Assembly (NCBI GenBank): GCA_036655975.1
Contig: JAVVPD010000037.1
Span: forward strand, 1-20,215
DNA from: CASQEL01 sp036655975
GTDB lineage: Bacteria > Desulfobacterota > Desulfovibrionia > Desulfovibrionales > Desulfovibrionaceae
Length of the DNA: 20,215 bases
Direction: 5' to 3'
The notes under the pieces were generated by a model that worked only from the letters and a program-made list of their open reading frames with translations, did not search any database and was not told the origin of the DNA. The translations under genes were made by a program, and so were the position numbers. Below, in pieces: positions 14,411 to 20,215 of this stretch (positions are counted from its first letter, which is position 1; each line of letters begins with the position of its first letter).

Positions 14411-15571
14411 TTAATCCAGATTTTTAGGAACAGTATTGGCAATATGCACGTCCACGCCCACGGCCTCGTGCAAAAAATCCAACAAAAAAGATCCGCGCAA
14501 GCGTTCCCGCAAGGGGCTAAGCCGCGATTTGCCAAAAAAAGCATGCCGCACATTGCGCTCGCTCACAAAATTGACCAGGGTTTCAGCCACGTCAGTGCCT
14601 TCCAATTGCACTACCTCCGCCCCCAGACGGCTGGCTAATTGCAAATTATGCTGCAAGACGCGCTGCACCCCCGCATCAATACGCAAAGGACTTTCACTGG
14701 GGCGGCGCACATACACCACATAACAGGGGGAACCCAATTGGCTTGCCATACGCACCCCGCGCCGAATCAGCAGCTCCGCATCCGTGGGGATGGAACTGAG
14801 CGCCACCATCACTGCCTCTACAGCGTCGCCCGCCACCCCGCGCGACAGAAGTTTTTGCGCGTCAATCCGCCGCCCCTGATCCCCCGACACCTCACGCAGG
14901 CAAACTTCACGCAAAAAAGACAAATTCTCATAGCTAAAAAAACTGCGTAGCCCTTTTTCAGCCTGGGCGGTGGGATAAATGCGCCCCTGCCGCAAGCGCT
15001 CACGCAATTCTTCCTTGCTGACATCCACGTTGATCACCTGATCTGCCCGCCGCAATACCGCATCGGGCAGACGTTCACGAATGCTGACCCCTGTGGCCTG
15101 CTCTACCCGTGCCGCCACCGATTCCAAATGCTGCACATTCAAAGTGCTGATCACGTTGATGCCTTGTGCTAGCACCGCCAGCACGTCTTGATAGCGCTTG
15201 TCATGGCAGGTACCGCCTTTCAAAGCTGTAGCGGCCCCCTCTTCAAGCGGTGTATTTGTGTGTGCGAGTTCGTCCACCAGCACAATCTGTGGTTTACGCT
15301 GTATCACCGCCGCCACATCCAATTCCTGAAATACCGCCTGCCCGCGCGGGCAGTGCCGCGTAGGCACTTGCTCAAGCCCCGCCACCAGTTCCAGCGTGGC
15401 GGGGCGGGCATGGGCTTCCACATAGCCGATAACCACGTCAAAGCCTTCGGCTCGCAAACGATGCGCCTCCTGCAACAGGGCAAAAGTTTTGCCCACCCCC
15501 GCCGCGTAGCCGAGATACACCTTAAGCGAGCCTTGTTTTTTACGCTCTAAAATTTGTGCAAATCCGTCCAT
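14411..15571 (-). CDS. kdpD: Truncated KdpD: sensor (KdpD) domain plus universal-stress domain, no kinase
   Basis: The 386-residue product matches only the cytoplasmic N-terminal half of full-length KdpD (about 890 residues). Residues about 15-220 are the KdpD domain, with Walker A GYAAGVGKT (21-29) and Walker B-like IVLVDELAHTN (96-106). Residues about 240-380 form a universal-stress-protein domain, the region that binds c-di-AMP in some Gram-positive KdpD proteins. The membrane DUF4118 and histidine-kinase domains are absent, and the next gene encodes a different kinase. The frame ends cleanly at a TAA 6 bp before that gene, so this looks like a stable short form and not a recent break. I recall the same split arrangement in Desulfovibrio. 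Repeat copy 2 lies between kdpC and this gene; AGGA sits about 8 bp before the ATG. Confidence 0.92.
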   Translation of the reverse strand: MDGFAQILERKKQGSLKVYLGYAAGVGKTFALLQEAHRLRAEGFDVVIGYVEAHARPATLELVAGLEQVPTRHCPRGQAVFQELDVAAVIQRKPQIVLVDELAHTNTPLEEGAATALKGGTCHDKRYQDVLAVLAQGINVISTLNVQHLESVAARVEQATGVSIRERLPDAVLRRADQVINVDVSKEELRERLRQGRIYPTAQAEKGLRSFFSYENLSFLREVCLREVSGDQGRRIDAQKLLSRGVAGDAVEAVMVALSSIPTDAELLIRRGVRMASQLGSPCYVVYVRRPSESPLRIDAGVQRVLQHNLQLASRLGAEVVQLEGTDVAETLVNFVSERNVRHAFFGKSRLSPLRERLRGSFLLDFLHEAVGVDVHIANTVPKNLD

Positions 15572-15597
15572 ATGTTCCGTCCTGAGCCCAAAGAGGA

Positions 15598-15656
15598 TTA
15601 GAGCATTTTGCTATTGAAAATAGCTAGAGGGAGCGTCTAGAATCAAAAATGCTCTA
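15598..15656. repeat. Dispersed MITE-like repeat, copy 2 (short form, 59 bp)
   Basis: It has perfect 11-bp terminal inverted repeats TAGAGCATTTT (15599-15609 and, inverted, 15646-15656), each outer end being a TA. The left 28 bp and right 30 bp match copy 1 at 26 of 28 and 27 of 30 positions, with one base between them, so the element lacks about 72 bp of copy 1's middle. It fills most of the space between kdpC and the kdpD fragment and contributes the last codon's bases and stop codon (TAG) of kdpC. The orientation relative to transcription is the same as copy 1. Confidence 0.87.
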
Positions 15657-16238
15657 GAGCCTACGCAAGGCCATGTTCAAGTGCAAGACGTTAACCCGTG
15701 GTTCACCCCACAAAGCCCATTCTGGCCCCTGAATATGACGGCGAACCAAGGCTTGCACCTGCACCACGGGTATGTTCCGCGCCTTTGCCACCCGTGGGGC
15801 CTGTATCAGCGCGGCGGCAGGGCTGATGTGCGGGTCTAGCCCGCTGCCGGAGCTTGTCAGCAGATCCACCGGTATAATCGGCACCGGCATGTCCGAATGA
15901 GCCGCCTGTTCCGCCCGTATATGCGCGGCGCTCGCCTGCATCCGTGCCGCGAGCGCCTTACTGGTGGGGCCATAATTAGAAGCGCCAGACGCCTCTGCGG
16001 CATAGCCGTGTTCTCCTGCGGCAGAGGGACGCGCGTGAAAATATTCCGGCCCCGCAAAACGCTGTCCGATCAAAGCCGACCCCACCGCCACGGGGCCTTC
16101 ATACAGTAAGGAACCTTGTGCCTGCTGGGGAAAAATCATCGCGCCGGCCACATAAATACACCCAGGATAAAACCCGCACAACAGCAAAGCCAAGAGCACA
16201 GTAGACATAATCGCTTGACGCGCAAAAATAAACATCAT
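15654..16238 (-). CDS. kdpC: K+-transporting ATPase subunit C
   Basis: Single-span subunit of the KdpFABC pump that raises ATP and K+ affinity. It is 194 residues long, the usual size, with one membrane helix at about 9-32 and a periplasmic domain holding the family segments GSALIGQRF, YFHARPSAAG, SGASNYGPTS, PVDLLTSSGSGLDPHISPAAA and VAKARNIP. Two ATGs sit in tandem (16238 and 16235). AGGAG overlaps the kdpB stop and is only 2 bp from the first ATG, so the second, at 5 bp, is more likely used. The C-terminus ends at a TAG inside repeat copy 2. Most of the terminal region (NVLHLNMALRR) is encoded before the repeat, so the protein is essentially complete. Confidence 0.96.
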   Translation of the reverse strand: MMFIFARQAIMSTVLLALLLCGFYPGCIYVAGAMIFPQQAQGSLLYEGPVAVGSALIGQRFAGPEYFHARPSAAGEHGYAAEASGASNYGPTSKALAARMQASAAHIRAEQAAHSDMPVPIIPVDLLTSSGSGLDPHISPAAALIQAPRVAKARNIPVVQVQALVRRHIQGPEWALWGEPRVNVLHLNMALRRL

Positions 16239-16243
16239 TTCTC

Positions 16244-18325
16244 CTACACAAGCTTCAAGCTTGTGAGCAACATATCAATAAGTTTGATGCCCACAAAGGG
16301 GGCCGCTAGACCGCCCAAACCATAGACTACTAAATTGCCGCGCAATACAGTGGCGGTGGACCGTGGGCGATACCGCACGCCCTTGAGGGCCAAGGGAATG
16401 AGTACCATAATAATCAGGGCATTAAAGATAACCGCCGATAAAATAGCGCTTTGCGGGGTGGACAAAGACATAACATTCAGCATCCCCAATTCCGGTAAAG
16501 CCGCCATGAACAACGCGGGAATAATGGCAAAATATTTAGCCACGTCATTAGCAAGACTGAAGGTAGTCATGGCCCCGCGCGTGATCAGCAATTGCTTGCC
16601 GATTTCTACGATTTCAATCAATTTTGTGGGATCTGAATCCAGATCAATCATATTCCCCGCTTCGCGTGCGGCTTGTGTGCCGGTATTCATCACCAAACCC
16701 ACGTCGGATTTTGCCAAAGCGGGGGCGTCATTGGTGCCGTCCCCAGACATGGCTACGAGGCGACCCTCTTTTTGTAAGTCCATAATCAGGCTTAATTTAT
16801 CTTCGGGTTTAGCCTCAGCCAGAAAATCGTCCACGCCCGCTTCTCGGGCAATGGCGGCAGCGGTCAGCCGATTATCCCCTGTAACCATAATCGTGCGAAT
16901 ACCCATGGCTCTAATACGGTCAAAGCGTTCCCGCATGCCGGGTTTTACCACGTCTTTCAGGTGAATAAGCCCCAAAACTCCCCGCGTGGACGAAGCCACC
17001 ACCAAAGGCGTCCCCCCGCTGCTCGCAACAGGCTCGGCCAAAGCGCACACGTCTTCCCGAAGTTTCGCAAGGCTGTCCGCAGACGCCTGCCCCAGACACG
17101 TCATCCAGTGCAGCACCGCGTCCGTAGCGCCCTTGCGAATTTTTTCTGGGCCCGCATGTTCCTCAGAAAGCACAGGCAAATCTACACCACTCATGCGGGT
17201 ATCCGCACTGAAAGGGACAAGCTCCGCCCCAAGGGGCAAGGGATTTTCCTGTATAGACAGTCCCAAAAGTGTTGCCAGATCCACAATAGATCGACCCTCG
17301 GGGGTTTCGTCCCCCGCTGAGGCATGCAGTGCCGCCAGCAACAATTCGTCCTCAGGCACGCCGGGAAGGGGAATAAACGCCGCTGCCATCCGATTGCCCA
17401 AGGTAATGGTGCCGGTTTTGTCCAGCAAGAGCACGTCCACATCCCCCGCAGCCTCTACAGCCCGACCAGACATAGCCAGTACATTGCAGCGCAGCAGACG
17501 GTTCATACCCGCAATGCCGATGGATGCCAGCAAACCGCTGATGGTTGTGGGAATAAGGCACACCAACAGAGCCACCAACACCACAATATCAATGCGAATA
17601 TTGTGATACATTGCCAAGGGTTTGAGCGTAACCACCGCCAGTAAAAAAATTAAGGTCAAACCCGCCAATAAGACATTGAGCGCGATTTCATTGGGCGTTT
17701 TTTGGCGTTCAGCCCCTTCCACCAGCGCGATCATGCGATCCAGAAAAGATTTGCCCGCTTCCTGACTGACCCGCACGACAATGTGGTCGGACAATACCGT
17801 TGTTCCCCCGGTCACCGCGCTTCTGTCCCCCCCGCATTCGCGGATGAGTGGAGCCGATTCTCCGGTAATGGCGGATTCGTCCACGGCGGCGGCTCCTTCC
17901 ACAACCGTGCCGTCAGCGGGAATCATCTGCCCCGCCGCCACCAGCACCGTGTCTCCCACACACAATTGTGCCGCGCTCACTTCGTGCAGGCTACCGTCGG
18001 CGTGGCGAAGCACCGCAAGGGTATCACTGCGCGCACTCCGCAAACTGTTGGCCTGTGCCTTACCGCGCCCTTCAGCCAGTGCCTCGGCAAAATTGGCAAA
18101 CAGCAGCGTAAACCATAACCACAGCGAAATTTGCCCGCTGAAGGAGGCCGAGTTTTGCTGATACATATCTTGAAAAAAAGCGTAGGTGCATAGCACACTG
18201 CCCACTCCCACCACGAACATGACCGGATTATGAATCAGGGATGCGGGGTGGAGTTTACAAAAAGCCTGAATAATAGCTGTATGATACAGGGAGGATTCCC
18301 CATAATATTTTCTGATATGGCGCAT
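16244..18325 (-). CDS. kdpB: K+-transporting P-type ATPase subunit B
   Basis: Catalytic, ATP-hydrolysing subunit of KdpFABC in the inner membrane. The 693-residue product has the full set of P-type ATPase motifs: TGES (154-157) in the actuator domain, the phosphorylated Asp302 in DKTGT, and GDGTNDAPAL in the hinge. The membrane region includes VCLIPTTISGLL just before the phosphorylation domain. The length is normal (about 680-700). AAGGAG lies 8 bp before the ATG and overlaps the end of kdpA; the kdpB stop overlaps the ribosome site of kdpC, so A, B and C are tightly coupled. No broken motif is seen. Confidence 0.98.
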   Translation of the reverse strand: MRHIRKYYGESSLYHTAIIQAFCKLHPASLIHNPVMFVVGVGSVLCTYAFFQDMYQQNSASFSGQISLWLWFTLLFANFAEALAEGRGKAQANSLRSARSDTLAVLRHADGSLHEVSAAQLCVGDTVLVAAGQMIPADGTVVEGAAAVDESAITGESAPLIRECGGDRSAVTGGTTVLSDHIVVRVSQEAGKSFLDRMIALVEGAERQKTPNEIALNVLLAGLTLIFLLAVVTLKPLAMYHNIRIDIVVLVALLVCLIPTTISGLLASIGIAGMNRLLRCNVLAMSGRAVEAAGDVDVLLLDKTGTITLGNRMAAAFIPLPGVPEDELLLAALHASAGDETPEGRSIVDLATLLGLSIQENPLPLGAELVPFSADTRMSGVDLPVLSEEHAGPEKIRKGATDAVLHWMTCLGQASADSLAKLREDVCALAEPVASSGGTPLVVASSTRGVLGLIHLKDVVKPGMRERFDRIRAMGIRTIMVTGDNRLTAAAIAREAGVDDFLAEAKPEDKLSLIMDLQKEGRLVAMSGDGTNDAPALAKSDVGLVMNTGTQAAREAGNMIDLDSDPTKLIEIVEIGKQLLITRGAMTTFSLANDVAKYFAIIPALFMAALPELGMLNVMSLSTPQSAILSAVIFNALIIMVLIPLALKGVRYRPRSTATVLRGNLVVYGLGGLAAPFVGIKLIDMLLTSLKLV

Positions 18326-18337
18326 GGATAAAGCTCC

Positions 18338-20044
18338 TTAAAAAAGCTGCCCTTTGAGCATTTGCAAATGTTCCACCACCGGCCCAAGGGACAGGGCGGG
18401 AAGGTAGGTCAAGGCCCCTATAATCAGCACCACGGTCAGCAAAAGCAGCCCAAAGGTCAGACCGCTCACAGGGAAGGAAAATTCTGACACGGGCCGCGCT
18501 TTACGGCTGACCAAAGAACCTGCCATGACCAAAAGGGAGAGCATAATCCCAAAACGCCCCACAAGCATGGCAAGCCCCAAAGTCACATTAATAATGGGCG
18601 TGTTCGCCGAAAAACCCGCCAAAGCACTGCCGTTATTTTGGGTAGCAGAGGTATAGGCGTAAAAAATTTCTGTAAAGCCCCGGGCCCCCGCATTGAGGGT
18701 TGCCGCCTGTCCCCAGTCTGACACCGCCGCCCACGCCGACAGACACAAAATGGGCAAAGCACTCATGATAAGCACCACCATGCCCCAAGTGATTTCACGC
18801 CCTTCAATGCGCTTTCCCAAATAATCGGGAGTGCGCCCCACCATAAGCCCCGCGATAAACACCGTCAGCAAAATAAACAGCAACATGCCGTATAGACCAG
18901 AGCCTACGCCGCCAAAAATAACTTCGCCCAACAGCATGTTCACCAACAACACGAGGGTTCCCAAAGGGGTAAAGCTGGCATGCATGGCGTTCACCGCACC
19001 GCACGAGGCGTCCGTAGTGACGGTGGAAAAGAGCGCGGTACCGAACAGGCCAAAGCGTAGCTCTTTGCCTTCTAAATTGGGCACCGGCCCCCCAGCTATG
19101 TGGGTCAAAAGCGGTGTACCCGTATATTCCGCCCAATATACAAGGCCCACGCCCGTGATGAACACCGCCGCCATAACCCCCCACACCGTCCACGCATGCC
19201 GTCGGTTATGGACCATTTCGCCCAGCATAAACACAAGAGCGCTGGGAAGAAGAAAAATAGACAAGGCCTGCATAAAATTGGACAAAGCCGTGGGGTTTTC
19301 AAAGGGATGCGCCCCATTCACGTTAAAAAATCCGCCGCCATTGGTACCCAATAATTTGATCGCCACTTGCGAGGCCGCAGGCCCCAAAGCCAAAAACTGG
19401 TTTTCTCCTTCTAGCGTGGTCACACTTACCCCGCTGGCAAAACTCTGCACCACGCCCTGCCCCAGCAGTAACAGCGCAAACACCATGCTGAGCGGGAGCA
19501 GGATATAGAGAGTGATCCGCACAACGTCCGCCCAAAAATTGCCCAAACCCTGCCCCTGCGAACGGGCGAGACTGCGGATGATGGCCGTACATACGGCAAT
19601 ACCCACGGCAGCGGACACAAAATTTTGATAGGTCAAGGCCACCATTTGCGAAAAATGGCTTAAGGTCGTTTCTCCACCATAGGATTGCCAATTAGTGTTG
19701 GTGACAAAACTGGCGGCGGTGTTAAAGGCCAAGTCCCACGACAAAGCCCCAAAACCCTGCGGATTCAACGGCAACACATCCTGAAACACTAATACGCCCA
19801 TGGTCAGGGCAAAACCTACCGCCGTGAACGCCAACAAACTGCCTGCGTAGCCCTTCCAATCCTGTTCACGGGTGGCTTGAATGCCAGACAGCCTGTATAT
19901 GCCCCTTTCTAGCGGGCCTAATAGGCCGTGCAAACAGGTTCGTTCGCCCGCCAAAACTCGGCTGATACTCCGACCTACTACAGGGCTAAGGGCCGCCAGC
20001 AGAACAATAAAAAACGTAAATTGTACAATATCCCGAAAAAACAT
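18338..20044 (-). CDS. kdpA: K+-transporting ATPase subunit A (K+ channel-like subunit)
   Basis: Potassium-selective, channel-like subunit of KdpFABC, 568 residues with about ten membrane spans. The four filter-loop regions of the family are present: VTNTNWQSYGGE (114-124), GTNGGGFFNVNGAHPFENP (233-251), TDASCGAVNAMHASFTPLG (344-362) and TSATQNNGSALAG (465-477). AGGAG lies 6 bp before the ATG, 12 bp after the kdpF stop. The start also matches the family, with a short cytoplasmic end followed by a hydrophobic helix (FTFFIVLLAALSPVVG). Confidence 0.97.
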   Translation of the reverse strand: MFFRDIVQFTFFIVLLAALSPVVGRSISRVLAGERTCLHGLLGPLERGIYRLSGIQATREQDWKGYAGSLLAFTAVGFALTMGVLVFQDVLPLNPQGFGALSWDLAFNTAASFVTNTNWQSYGGETTLSHFSQMVALTYQNFVSAAVGIAVCTAIIRSLARSQGQGLGNFWADVVRITLYILLPLSMVFALLLLGQGVVQSFASGVSVTTLEGENQFLALGPAASQVAIKLLGTNGGGFFNVNGAHPFENPTALSNFMQALSIFLLPSALVFMLGEMVHNRRHAWTVWGVMAAVFITGVGLVYWAEYTGTPLLTHIAGGPVPNLEGKELRFGLFGTALFSTVTTDASCGAVNAMHASFTPLGTLVLLVNMLLGEVIFGGVGSGLYGMLLFILLTVFIAGLMVGRTPDYLGKRIEGREITWGMVVLIMSALPILCLSAWAAVSDWGQAATLNAGARGFTEIFYAYTSATQNNGSALAGFSANTPIINVTLGLAMLVGRFGIMLSLLVMAGSLVSRKARPVSEFSFPVSGLTFGLLLLTVVLIIGALTYLPALSLGPVVEHLQMLKGQLF

Positions 20045-20056
20045 ATAAAACTCCTA

Positions 20057-20146
20057 TTATACTTTCTCAGGCCACAATAAGGCATAGAGCATATAGAGAA
20101 AAATCCCTACCGCACAGGCTAGGCTGACATACTCAAAGATATCCAT
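20057..20146 (-). CDS. kdpF: K+-transporting ATPase subunit F (29 residues)
   Basis: A very short gene, easily missed, immediately before kdpA. It encodes 29 residues, MDIFEYVSLACAVGIFLYML and then YALLWPEKV: a single membrane helix with a Trp-Pro-Glu-Lys C-terminal end, as is usual for KdpF (YxLLxPE). KdpF stabilises the KdpABC complex in the membrane. A strong AAAGGAG lies 8 bp upstream of the ATG, and kdpA follows 12 bp after the TAA. Position, size and sequence pattern together make this call secure. It is the first gene of the operon visible here; only repeat copy 3 separates it from the window end. Confidence 0.92.
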   Translation of the reverse strand: MDIFEYVSLACAVGIFLYMLYALLWPEKV

Positions 20147-20165
20147 AATCACACTCCTTTTGCTC

Positions 20166-20215
20166 TAAAGCATTTTTGATTCCAGACGCTCCCTCCGGCG
20201 CTTTACGGCGAAAGT
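20166..20215. repeat. Dispersed MITE-like repeat, copy 3 (inverted, cut by window end)
   Basis: The reverse complement of these 50 bases matches 238-287 of copy 1 at 48 positions, including the TTTCGCCGTAAAGC stretch that copy 2 lacks, so this is a long-form copy in opposite orientation. It ends at a TA 6 bp before the ribosome site of kdpF. It therefore occupies the place where the kdp leader or promoter should be. The left end lies outside the window. Confidence 0.85.

Noticed and set aside
14411..15571. kdpD as a pseudogene
   Set aside because: The short form contains two complete domains, has no internal stop or frameshift, and is followed at 6 bp by a different intact kinase gene, consistent with an established split arrangement.
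18831..19508. 225-residue plus-strand frame opposite kdpA
   Set aside because: It has no recognisable domain and covers the conserved filter regions of kdpA on the other strand.

Overview
The window reads as part of a draft genome of an anaerobic or microaerobic delta-proteobacterium, most likely a Desulfovibrionaceae-type organism. This is inferred from the gene families: a kdp operon with a split KdpD and a sigma-54 response regulator in place of KdpE, a HydG maturase, and a small Bfd-like Cys protein of a type I recall from Desulfovibrio. No rRNA or other taxonomic marker is present. A run of Ns at 5780-5789 marks an assembly gap.

Layout. (1) 1-2069, minus strand: a Cache-type HisKA_3 sensor kinase followed by the start of a NarL-type response regulator. 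(2) 2173-3108, minus: meso-diaminopimelate dehydrogenase, with its own promoter and a strong terminator. (3) 3269-4663, minus: HydG, the radical-SAM maturase of [FeFe] hydrogenase. (4) A 273-bp AT-rich divergent region with a CRP/FNR-type palindrome. (5) 4937-9177, plus: a hyaABCD-type operon encoding a membrane-bound uptake [NiFe] hydrogenase: Tat-exported small subunit, large subunit, cytochrome b and maturation protease. The small subunit has all six Cys of the oxygen-tolerant [4Fe-3S] proximal cluster. (6) 9197-9448, minus: a Bfd-like [2Fe-2S] protein. (7) 9588-10967, minus: an AGCS sodium:amino-acid symporter ending in a perfect 21-bp hairpin. (8) 11182-20146, minus: a complete K+ uptake and sensing locus transcribed as kdpF-A-B-C, truncated kdpD, sensor kinase, sigma-54 response regulator. 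KdpF is only 29 residues long.

The most unusual feature is a dispersed repeat with three copies: 157-287, 15598-15656, and 20166 to the window end (inverted). It has TAGAGCATTTT-type terminal inverted repeats bounded by TA, like a MITE. It lies between the first kinase and its regulator, between kdpC and kdpD, and directly upstream of kdpF. In the first two cases the TA at the element's end is part of the upstream gene's stop codon. The middle copy is an internal-deletion form of the first.

How the genes work together: HyaABC would oxidise periplasmic H2 and pass electrons to quinone, with HyaD maturing the large subunit. KdpFABC imports K+ using ATP. The KdpD sensor fragment, the membrane kinase and the sigma-54 activator form the probable control module. 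The remaining genes (ddh, hydG, bfd-like, AGCS) appear to be separate single-gene transcription units.
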